A DNA stretch of 26,624 bases from a virus. The DNA is taken from IMG/VR virus record IMGVR_UViG_3300032053_012030, positions 1 to 26,624 of that record; one strand, given 5' to 3'. The translations under genes and the position numbers were made by a program. The first letter of the stretch is position 1, and every line of letters begins with the position of its first letter. Positions 1-6,838 of the stretch are shown in pieces. Below the pieces are notes generated by a model. That model did no database searches. It saw only the letters and a program-made list of their open reading frames with translations, and was not told the origin of the DNA.

Positions 1-472
1 ATTTGAACTGTCGGAGCATGTCACTAGGAGACAGATAGTTGGGCTCGGGGTATGACGGATCGAAATGCAATAATTGTTTCAGACGACAGTCTGCTGGTCC
101 TTCTTCTTCTGTTTTCGCGCATTCCACGCACCCGACGATCAACTTCTGAGGGCGCAGGCAAGAGTAATAACACTCGTGCATATTAACGTGGTCGATCTTG
201 CCGTCTGACCCGATGCTCCAAATATTTTCGTCTTTTTGTGCTCGGTCCAACCAGTCGAAAGCCTCTATCGGCAACTTCGGAGTTACGATGAGATTACCGT
301 AGTGGGTGGTAAACGCCAAGACCGGTAAATCTCCGAATACTTCCTTGAACTTTGGATCTTTGACTACTTCTTCAATCTTGAAGTCGTTTTCGCCGTTTTC
401 GAACACCAGCGTAGGCCTTCCACTCGATCTCTCGCCCGTTGTCAGGGCATACGTAAAGTACTTATTTTCCAT
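1..472 (-). CDS. Hypothetical protein, 3' end beyond window
   Basis: An open frame starts at ATG 472-470 and stays open to the left edge, giving 157 residues without a stop; the C-terminus is outside the window. It begins MENKYFTYALTTGERSSGRP. Its start overlaps the last 11 bases of the reverse transcriptase gene, so translation is probably coupled and it is the fourth gene of the minus-strand operon. A weak GGAAG lies just upstream of the ATG. The visible part is acidic and hydrophilic, with no membrane segment or signal peptide. It has a cysteine-rich stretch (CYYSC, then CVEC, then a further Cys) that could bind zinc. I do not recognise the family. Because it directly follows the reverse transcriptase, it could be an accessory factor, but nothing in the residues proves that. 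Confidence 0.75.
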   Translation of the reverse strand, partial: MENKYFTYALTTGERSSGRPTLVFENGENDFKIEEVVKDPKFKEVFGDLPVLAFTTHYGNLIVTPKLPIEAFDWLDRAQKDENIWSIGSDGKIDHVNMHECYYSCLRPQKLIVGCVECAKTEEEGPADCRLKQLLHFDPSYPEPNYLSPSDMLRQFK

Positions 473-1568
473 GCTTCCAAATTTCGATCGCCGGTCGTAA
501 AACATCCATTAACTTCTCGCCGTGCGCCGGATGTATCTGTCCGATGTAATTAACATTTCCCTGAACCCACGACCGGAACGCCTCCGGCGTTTTTCCGGAT
601 TTTTCGGCCTCTACTTCTAGCCCATACATCAAGCAATTGTGTACGACGCCCCGGAACTTTAGGTACTTCGCTTGGTCGACGTTAGGTTTCTGGTTCATTA
701 CTAGTCCTAGAAGTCGTTTCGCATGATACCTGAAGGTTCCTCTTGTCTTCGCCTTGTTTACGCGGTAGCCGCCAGCGCGCACTATCTTCGTAATGTCGCC
801 GATAAACTCTTCTTGCTCTTCCTGTGTTAGCGTCTTTCCACATGTGAACGACAAGTCATCAGAGTAACGCGTGTAGCGCCAGGAATATTCTCCCGACAGG
901 TTCATTGTTCTGTCAAGATTACCCAAGAATTGTCTTATCGGCCAGTCGAGGCGTTGATCCGCTACCAGGTTGCAAATCGCCCCCGAAGTCGGAGCTCCCT
1001 GCGGGACGATATTTTTGTCCCCGACCTTTACGGTGATCAACGACGCCATCAACCCGGCAACGTAGTGACTATACCCCAATCCCTTGAAGTAATTTCTGAT
1101 CCAACTTCGGAGCGTACTGCCGAAGAAGTTTTCCAGGTCCATGTGGACATACGTGCCGAGTCGGGGGCACGTATGTTCTGGTGCCGCGCCTTTTGCGGCT
1201 TCGCAAACGTCACATTTCGGGATATGCTGTTCGACAGCATCTCGTGTCGAACAGCCTTCCCGATAAGCCGTTACATGGTCGCCCAACAATTCCTGTAACG
1301 GGGTCAGAAACTTGTTCAGGAACTGTTGCAGCATCAACTTGAACAAGGGCGTTGGGGCATGGATAAGTCGTTTGCCCCCGCTCTTCTTTTTGATCGAAAG
1401 TACGCGGTACATTTCCTGTTTCTTGTGTATTGCGTACCAAACGATCTTGTTACGAAAGCCAAGGTGAAAAGCCAGAGAACAGTCGTCGACGGCGTAGGGC
1501 AAATAGAGAGGAATTTCCTGCGGGAGTTCTATTATGTCCAACGTCGTCGACGAAAAACCAATACTCAT
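462..1568 (-). CDS. Retron-type reverse transcriptase
   Basis: A 368-residue RNA-directed DNA polymerase. The fingers/palm motifs are clear: a basic KKKSGGKRLIHAP segment at about 60-72, the first catalytic Asp in MDLENFF (D144), VPQGAPTSGAICN at about 188-200 (the PQGxPTS motif of retron and group II intron enzymes), and the catalytic YSDD box at 235-238 followed by LSF. The later segment RVNKAKTR and LLGLVMNQK match retron motifs 6-7, though the usual VTG is LLG here. Between motif 0 and motif 1 there is a small Cys insertion (C119, C122, C134 with a nearby His) that looks like a zinc knuckle. No maturase, endonuclease or integrase domain is present, so it is not a mobile intron or retrotransposon enzyme. 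It overlaps its upstream neighbour by 4 bases (ATGA), which leaves no room for a retron msr-msd gene directly upstream. I see no template/variable repeat pair of a diversity-generating retroelement. The function in this phage is unknown. Confidence 0.9.
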   Translation of the reverse strand: MSIGFSSTTLDIIELPQEIPLYLPYAVDDCSLAFHLGFRNKIVWYAIHKKQEMYRVLSIKKKSGGKRLIHAPTPLFKLMLQQFLNKFLTPLQELLGDHVTAYREGCSTRDAVEQHIPKCDVCEAAKGAAPEHTCPRLGTYVHMDLENFFGSTLRSWIRNYFKGLGYSHYVAGLMASLITVKVGDKNIVPQGAPTSGAICNLVADQRLDWPIRQFLGNLDRTMNLSGEYSWRYTRYSDDLSFTCGKTLTQEEQEEFIGDITKIVRAGGYRVNKAKTRGTFRYHAKRLLGLVMNQKPNVDQAKYLKFRGVVHNCLMYGLEVEAEKSGKTPEAFRSWVQGNVNYIGQIHPAHGEKLMDVLRPAIEIWKHGK

Positions 1569-2188
1569 CGTCGTGGTTCCTCTGTTGCGTGTGAAATTTC
1601 ATGAAAGTACGCATCTGCCGGTAGGATTGTTTCGGCGTTTTTCGAACACATGCCTTTACCGGGCGAGCACTTGTTGTCGTGAAAGTCGAGAATTCGAGTG
1701 CAGACGGCGCAGAAGAGAGGAATCTCCTTGTACGGTGTGTGCAACGATATCCTCGGCATGCGCGCTTTTGCGTTGCTCGCGGAGCTCCGTTGCAGCACTT
1801 TTGAGAATCGGTACATCAACACGGATTCTTCTTTCGCGGATTCTCGCTTATCTTCTTTCTTCCTTCCCTTTATATGCGTTGGAACGATGAGGAGCCATTC
1901 TTCTGGACAAACGACGCGGTCAGTCAACTCGTCGCCCTCTCTCTTCCCTTCGAGTTTCTTGTCGTCGCGGTCGACGGTGATCGTTCTTTCGTGGGTTACT
2001 TTCAGGAGTGTTAGCGCCGCTAGGAGATCGTTGTCGAGATCCATCTCGAAGAAGTAACGAAACATTCGAAACACTGTTGCACGAAGTTCCCGGGGAACTA
2101 AGTAAACCCGGTCGTAAGGGAAGTATTGGTACCCGGTGCCGCCCTTGATTTCCCGTTGCGCAATTTTCACACAGAGTATCTCGGTCAT
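1565..2188 (-). CDS. Hypothetical protein with C-terminal Cys cluster
   Basis: A 207-residue protein I cannot assign to a family. The N-terminal half (MTEILCVKIAQREIKGGTGY...) looks like a compact mixed alpha/beta domain, followed by a very charged linker rich in Lys, Glu, Arg and Asp at about 100-120. The C-terminal third holds four cysteines in the spacing C-x2-C-x10-C-x6-C, a plausible small zinc ribbon. It overlaps the upstream VWA gene by 4 bases (ATGA) and the downstream reverse transcriptase start by 4 bases (ATGA), so the three are almost certainly made from one transcript in a coupled way. That placement makes it a candidate partner of the reverse transcriptase, which is inference only. 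No membrane segment or signal peptide is visible. Confidence 0.75.
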   Translation of the reverse strand: MTEILCVKIAQREIKGGTGYQYFPYDRVYLVPRELRATVFRMFRYFFEMDLDNDLLAALTLLKVTHERTITVDRDDKKLEGKREGDELTDRVVCPEEWLLIVPTHIKGRKKEDKRESAKEESVLMYRFSKVLQRSSASNAKARMPRISLHTPYKEIPLFCAVCTRILDFHDNKCSPGKGMCSKNAETILPADAYFHEISHATEEPRR

Positions 2189-3741
2189 GCGATCTCCTGG
2201 ATTTTTACGACTCGGGGGTGCATCGCGTCATCTTCCTGTCCGCTCGGGGTGAGGCACCAAATTAACGGGAACGCGGGGAGCCACTCTGGAATGGGGCCGC
2301 CTTGGTCGGTGCTGACCGGGGCGTAACCGTCGGTAAAGAGAATTGCGAGGTCGATCTTGTTGAAGCGGGGTTGTGTCAATCGAACGGCGTCGGGAATCCA
2401 ATCTCCTTCTTCGTCCTTGTTGCACAGATATTTGAGGAACGGCGTAAAACTGGTTCCTCCGTAACCATACCGCGAACAACCGTGGGTCCGGTTCTCGTCC
2501 GCGTCATCGTCGCTGAGTTCTTTCTCGTACTGCAGCGCGGCGTCGAACATCAATAACCGCATGCTGATTCCCTTTTCTACTTTAATGATCCCCAGCAATT
2601 CTCTCACGAACATCCGGAATTCTTCGTCGCTGACGCTTCCCGACGTGTCTACTCCTACCGCGACGTTGAACGTGAAGTTCTTCTGGTATCCCGGGTACGG
2701 TTCGATTCCCTCGTCTTCTAAGTGGAACAGCGCAGTGTTCGGGTAGGCCGTGCTCTCGTCCAACTTTGCACTGATCGCCGATTTCGCCAAAGACCGGAAG
2801 AGCAGATGCCAGGGGACCGTAGGTTCTTCGAGTAGATTGTCGATGTAGCCTTGAAGTCCCGCCGGAATCGTTCCCCTGGTTTTTTCGCTCTGCTCGATCG
2901 CCGCCCTAACGATGGCTTTCCCCTCTTTGTGCGCCCGGTCCATGACGCGTTCGATCTCGGCTTCAGTCATATCGTCGAGAATATCCTGCCAATCGACGTC
3001 GCCCTTGAAGTTCTTGTTTAGAAGATCCTTGAACCACTGGGGGTAGCCTTCCAAGCTGGGGTCGGCCTGACCAGGCGTTTGTCCGTCCCCTTCTCCAGGT
3101 TTTGGTTCTCCGTTTTCTCCGAGCAGCGCCGCCTTCATCTTCTGTTTTACGTCTTTGCCTTCGACGTCGAAGCCGTGACTGATCAGGTCGCCCAGCAAGA
3201 GTGCGAAGTATTCCTCGAAACACTGCCCCACCGGATAATTTCGATCTTCGGGCCAGATGAGCTTTGTTTTATAGCTTTCCAGATTCATCTTGGAATCAGT
3301 CATTATCCCGCGAAGAGCAACGTCATTCACCGCCATGTCCGCCGCGATATTCATCACCGGATGCAGCCTCTTTGCTTTGACGGGATCACCGATATCGATG
3401 CGAATCTTCAACCCCCTTTCCAGGTGTTGGAGTACTAGATGCCCCGCCTCGTGAATAATGCATAAGATTTGAAATTGGGCTTCCTGTTCGACGAACCAGT
3501 CCCGATCCCACAAGAAGAGATACTTGCCATCACGAGTCAGCGTAACGCCGACAGTGCCCATTCCCGGGGCCGCCCGCCGGCCGCAACTGTTCAGGATGCG
3601 TCCATAGAAATTGTTGCCACCACGGGGGCTACAGGCCCACTGCAAGCAGGCGCTCAGGGCGTCATTCGGGTCGATACTCGGGGTTATATCCCTCCCCGTT
3701 GTAGTTGTGATCTCAGTTTTCGGTTCCGTCTGTGCTTCCAT
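2185..3741 (-). CDS. Metallopeptidase-like protein with VWA domain (DUF2201 type)
   Basis: A 518-residue protein with the layout of the DUF2201 family: an N-terminal zinc-metallopeptidase-like domain and a C-terminal von Willebrand factor A domain. The zinc motif HEAGH is at 97-101 within an amphipathic helix. The VWA metal-ion-dependent adhesion site is complete: DTSGS at 365-369, the GGT threonine at 430, and Asp in FTDGY at 471. A Pro/Gly-rich acidic linker at about 206-232 separates the domains. In this family the VWA protein normally works with a MoxR-type AAA+ ATPase to remodel or insert cofactors into a client. A MoxR ATPase is encoded nearby at 5562-6809. The start has an excellent ribosome binding site, GGAGG, 5 bases before the ATG. 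It is the first gene of the operon that leads to the reverse transcriptase. The client and actual proteolytic activity are unknown. Confidence 0.85.
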   Translation of the reverse strand: MEAQTEPKTEITTTTGRDITPSIDPNDALSACLQWACSPRGGNNFYGRILNSCGRRAAPGMGTVGVTLTRDGKYLFLWDRDWFVEQEAQFQILCIIHEAGHLVLQHLERGLKIRIDIGDPVKAKRLHPVMNIAADMAVNDVALRGIMTDSKMNLESYKTKLIWPEDRNYPVGQCFEEYFALLLGDLISHGFDVEGKDVKQKMKAALLGENGEPKPGEGDGQTPGQADPSLEGYPQWFKDLLNKNFKGDVDWQDILDDMTEAEIERVMDRAHKEGKAIVRAAIEQSEKTRGTIPAGLQGYIDNLLEEPTVPWHLLFRSLAKSAISAKLDESTAYPNTALFHLEDEGIEPYPGYQKNFTFNVAVGVDTSGSVSDEEFRMFVRELLGIIKVEKGISMRLLMFDAALQYEKELSDDDADENRTHGCSRYGYGGTSFTPFLKYLCNKDEEGDWIPDAVRLTQPRFNKIDLAILFTDGYAPVSTDQGGPIPEWLPAFPLIWCLTPSGQEDDAMHPRVVKIQEIA

Positions 3742-3758
3742 GTCGCCTCCTTTTTCGC

Positions 3759-3764
3759 TATAAT
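3759..3764 (+). promoter_or_regulatory. -10 element of a likely divergent promoter pair
   Basis: A perfect TATAAT lies 38 bases before the ATG at 3802. The matching -35 around 3736-3741 is poor. On the other strand the same bases read ATTATAGC, and TTCAGA about 17 bases upstream could serve as its -35, so both divergent operons may start here. This is read from consensus only; no transcript data are available. Confidence 0.4.
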
Positions 3765-3767
3765 TCC

Positions 3768-3786
3768 TTCAGATGTTTCATCTGAA
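3768..3786. promoter_or_regulatory. Perfect dyad, candidate operator
   Basis: TTCAGATG and CATCTGAA form a perfect 8-base inverted repeat around a TTT centre. It lies just downstream of the TATAAT for the plus-strand genes and overlaps the putative -35 of the minus-strand operon. A dimeric repressor bound here could control both directions. There is no U-tract after the hairpin, so it is not a terminator. Confidence 0.5.
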
Positions 3787-3801
3787 AAGGGATGTTTCGG
3801 A

Positions 3802-4815
3802 ATGAACAATATTATCGATCAAACGAACGACCCCGGTTTCTCGAATCTTCGTGTCCTTGTAGAGCAGTTTCCGGAGCTCCGTGAAATGTCGAAAACTGCC
3901 TCTCTTGATCCCAACGAATTCGCGGAACTTCCTGACACGGCGTTTGCGTGGCCGGCGAAGCGGCAATTTCCGATACATAACCGGGAACACGCAGCGCTCT
4001 CGTTAGGATACAGTAAAACTGCTTCCGGGCTTCCGACCGACGTCCAAACTTCACTCAGTAAGGCAGCGGAGGTCTATGGGATTTCTGCTGACGCGTTCGC
4101 GGCACCTAAGTCGTTGACGAAAATCGCAAACAACGAAATCTGGCTACTCGCCGAAAAGAAGCGCTTTCGCGTAGCGTCTTCAGAAGATGTCAAAGTTGCG
4201 GAAAAAGTTGTTTTGGAAAAGTATGCCAGTCTCTCTATTGAAGATCGCGCGGAAGCCTTCCTGAACTTGAAGCGCGCAGCTTCCCAGTTTCAAACTCGAC
4301 TCCTGCCTTGTACCGAGAAACTTGCGGGATTTACAGTGACGAGTACGCAAACTTTTAAGGACTGGGTAGAAGCAAGAGAAGAGGCTTCGCGTAAATTGGG
4401 GTCGGCTCTGGCTCCGGCCTTCGCGAAACTCGCAGAAGCGTACTCGGGGACGGCGCCGTTTATCACTGATAGACCGACCCAAATCAAATTGGCGCAACTT
4501 GTTCACGCACTCGACAAGAAAGCTGGACTAACCAAGTATTATGGGAAGAAACTTCCCGACCCCATTCAGACTGTTTTCAACACTACGAAGTTAGCTGCCG
4601 ACATGGTGAACGTTGGGGGGATCAATTTCGACTCCGCCACCCTAGGGGAAATTCCCCTGACTTTCTGGGAAGACGCATTAGGAGCCGATGTCGCTAAAGA
4701 GATCGCTCCCACCGGAGTCGTTGACCCGACGCTGCTTAAGCAACTACTGCCTACGCTTCCCAACGACTTAAAGATGGCCGTTGGCAAGCAACTCGGCGCC
4801 TACGCTGCGAAGTAA
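3802..4815 (+). CDS. Conserved-looking phage protein, function unknown
   Basis: A 337-residue protein starting MNNIIDQTNDPGFSNL. The frame is open further upstream, to 3469, but that part lies opposite the VWA gene and across the promoter and dyad, so the ATG at 3802 is the sensible start. It is preceded by AAGGGA about 12 bases away and TTCGGA directly before it. Residues 45-75 contain DTAFAWPAKRQFPIHNREHA, resembling a short FAxPxxRxxPI...H motif that I recall from phage virion-associated or maturation proteins. The rest is Ala/Lys/Leu rich and predicted mostly helical, with one Cys and no membrane segment. The next gene starts directly after its stop codon. It may be a structural or internal head protein, but I cannot assign a function. 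Confidence 0.75.
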   Translation: MNNIIDQTNDPGFSNLRVLVEQFPELREMSKTASLDPNEFAELPDTAFAWPAKRQFPIHNREHAALSLGYSKTASGLPTDVQTSLSKAAEVYGISADAFAAPKSLTKIANNEIWLLAEKKRFRVASSEDVKVAEKVVLEKYASLSIEDRAEAFLNLKRAASQFQTRLLPCTEKLAGFTVTSTQTFKDWVEAREEASRKLGSALAPAFAKLAEAYSGTAPFITDRPTQIKLAQLVHALDKKAGLTKYYGKKLPDPIQTVFNTTKLAADMVNVGGINFDSATLGEIPLTFWEDALGADVAKEIAPTGVVDPTLLKQLLPTLPNDLKMAVGKQLGAYAAK

Positions 4816-5565
4816 ATGCAAGATTCACTTGATCGGCTCACCGCCCTCGCACCGACCTGGCACAATTACCTCGTAAAGACATCTTCGCGAGAGTCGCAAG
4901 CTCGGGAGTTTCTACTGCACCCGGAAGACAAATCCGCCGTCGGGATTTATATGGCGTTTAGGAATATTTACGGTGTAGAGGCGCTAGACTGGGAAGCAGA
5001 GACAGTCTGGATAACACTCGATAAAGATGGCATTAACTTAACCGAAGAAGCTAGAAACAAACTGGAAGCAGTTCTGACTCTGCACAAAAATCCAGCGTTT
5101 TATTGGGACAACATTGTTTTTCAGCAAACCGTCAATGCCCTGAATGAGGAAATCTTCGATCCGGAGTGCCTTCAGGAGAATCATCCTGGTCACATGGCCT
5201 GGGCCGTTTATGAGGCCGGCGTGATTCGAGGTCTCGATCCCGACAAAACGGCGATTCCTGAATTCGACGAAGATGTGCAACAGTACATGGCCGTTTGCTT
5301 GAAGCGAGCAGGACATGTTTATCCTCCAGACCAGCTCAAAGTCGTAGCAGACAATCTAGAGACTATGTTGCCGCCCGAGAAAAAAGAATTTATTGCTGAA
5401 GTCAAGAAAAGTTGGGAACACGTAGATAAGAGGGCCCTCCAGAATAGGGTATTTCTGGAGGACCCCCTCGATGTCCAATTGGCACAGTTGGCTTCTTGTT
5501 ACCTCTATGTCCGTGAACGCGCCAACTCGATGGCAGGCGAAGTCATGACCCTCGAAAACGATTAA
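4816..5565 (+). CDS. Hypothetical protein
   Basis: A 249-residue protein beginning MQDSLDRLTALAPTWHNYLV. Its ATG follows the stop codon of the previous gene with no gap (TAA ATG), so it is coupled to it. The sequence is acidic, helical and soluble, with few cysteines and no recognisable catalytic motif. Residues near 120-145 contain HPGHMAWAVYEAGVIRGLD, a helical segment that could pack in an EF-hand-like or all-helical fold, but there is no clear calcium loop. Its stop codon overlaps the stop codon of the convergent AAA+ ATPase gene in the four bases TTAA at 5562-5565. A strong 13-position hairpin with one mismatch lies in its coding sequence at 5432-5465. I do not recognise the family. Confidence 0.75.
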   Translation: MQDSLDRLTALAPTWHNYLVKTSSRESQAREFLLHPEDKSAVGIYMAFRNIYGVEALDWEAETVWITLDKDGINLTEEARNKLEAVLTLHKNPAFYWDNIVFQQTVNALNEEIFDPECLQENHPGHMAWAVYEAGVIRGLDPDKTAIPEFDEDVQQYMAVCLKRAGHVYPPDQLKVVADNLETMLPPEKKEFIAEVKKSWEHVDKRALQNRVFLEDPLDVQLAQLASCYLYVRERANSMAGEVMTLEND

Positions 5566-6809
5566 GGTTCTTTCTTTCCCCCGTCCTTGATCTTCTCTTC
5601 GTACTTCCGATGTGACTGGTCGAATTTCAAGTGCAGCTCGGACCAGGAAGGGTGTTCCTGTAACTCACGCATGAGCGATTTGAGGTAATCGCCGGCATTG
5701 TTCTCTTTGGCAAGACGTTTCATCTGGGTCAACATGGCGTGCGCCATGTCGTCGCTGTGCGCTTCGACGAACTCGATGAAATTCAACGCGGCCTTCTTCA
5801 CCGGCGGCGTCGTGCTGAAGAGAATCTTCAGGACGTTGAGGTCGAGATCGGCGAGGATTTCCTGCATCGAATTTTCGATCAATCGTTTGATCGCCGGTTT
5901 CACTTTCTTGAAATCGGTGAGCACAACGGCGGGGTCGATTGTTGTCGAATTGTCCTTCACGTGCCGCACGAGCTCCGCGGTCATCGTCGTTCCGATCGAG
6001 GCCGAGTAACGGAGTAACGCCATGTCGCCGTAGAGCGGTTCCCCTACCGCTTCGAGTGCGTATGCGTCGGCGCTGAGAGTCTCTATCGCCGCGGGGCAGC
6101 AATAGAGCTTATTGTTGTTCTTGGCTCCCTCGTCGTAAATTGCAGTGGGCTTATGTGTATAGTACGAAAGAATATCCGGGTGACACGCTTTTCCCCGGCT
6201 GACGGTAGACGAATTCGGGCCGTGAAACCGCGGGCTTTTGGCGTGGTTCATCCAACCCTTGAAGTCGGCGTGCAGGTAGAGGAACTTGATGCGACGGCGC
6301 AAAGCGGCGTTGTTTTCGATGGTGGTAACGGCGTACTGCGCCGTTGCCGGGTTCATGGTTCCGAGAACGATCGATTCTTCCGGGAGTTTGTAGTTAAACA
6401 TTTGGCCGTCTTCGAGCATCGAGAAGAACATCGCGATCGCGTGCTGCAGCCCCTGGTTGAGCTCGTCGAAAAGAACGATCGCTCTTTCTCCGGGATTCGG
6501 GAATACTGACGGAACGACTATGTTGAAGTACCCGGGCAGCGCTTCTTTCGTGCTCGGAATTCCGGCGCCCATCAAGCCATAATGGGCAGTACGGATTGTA
6601 CAGATGCGCATGTCGTTGTCTTGCGCGATCTGTTCGATGATCTGAGTTTTCCCGATTCCGGATTCTCCTACGAGGACGAAGCATCCGCGCCGTTGTTTCA
6701 TTTTGATACTCAACTCGATCTGCGCCCTGGCTTCGGCGATCGACGCCCTCGGCATGTCGTGGAGCTCAGCGTAGTTGATCTTCTCTTTTTCTTTCTCTTC
6801 TCTCGCCAT
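5562..6809 (-). CDS. MoxR-type AAA+ ATPase
   Basis: A 415-residue AAA+ ATPase. Walker A GESGIGKT is at 48-55, Walker B IVLFDELN at 111-118, sensor 1 GTMNP at 150-154, and an arginine-rich segment ALRRRIKFLYL provides the likely Arg finger. The GYFN...VFPNPGERAIVLFDELNQ arrangement is typical of the MoxR group, which acts as a chaperone-like motor together with VWA-domain proteins. The VWA/metallopeptidase protein at 2185-3741 is the obvious candidate partner even though two plus-strand genes lie between them. A GGAGG lies about 8 bases before the ATG. It is transcribed divergently from the terminase gene across only 29 bases, and its stop overlaps that of the convergent upstream gene. The substrate in the phage cycle is unknown. 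Confidence 0.88.
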   Translation of the reverse strand: MAREEKEKEKINYAELHDMPRASIAEARAQIELSIKMKQRRGCFVLVGESGIGKTQIIEQIAQDNDMRICTIRTAHYGLMGAGIPSTKEALPGYFNIVVPSVFPNPGERAIVLFDELNQGLQHAIAMFFSMLEDGQMFNYKLPEESIVLGTMNPATAQYAVTTIENNAALRRRIKFLYLHADFKGWMNHAKSPRFHGPNSSTVSRGKACHPDILSYYTHKPTAIYDEGAKNNNKLYCCPAAIETLSADAYALEAVGEPLYGDMALLRYSASIGTTMTAELVRHVKDNSTTIDPAVVLTDFKKVKPAIKRLIENSMQEILADLDLNVLKILFSTTPPVKKAALNFIEFVEAHSDDMAHAMLTQMKRLAKENNAGDYLKSLMRELQEHPSWSELHLKFDQSHRKYEEKIKDGGKKEP

Positions 6810-6838
6810 TTTCAGAACCTCCGTGTACTATTGATGTT

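Noticed and set aside
462-1568. Diversity-generating retroelement
   Set aside because: I found no template/variable repeat pair near the RT and no C-type lectin target gene in the window.
1569-2188. Retron msr-msd directly upstream of the RT
   Set aside because: The upstream bases are fully used by an overlapping protein gene and no long inverted repeat is visible there.
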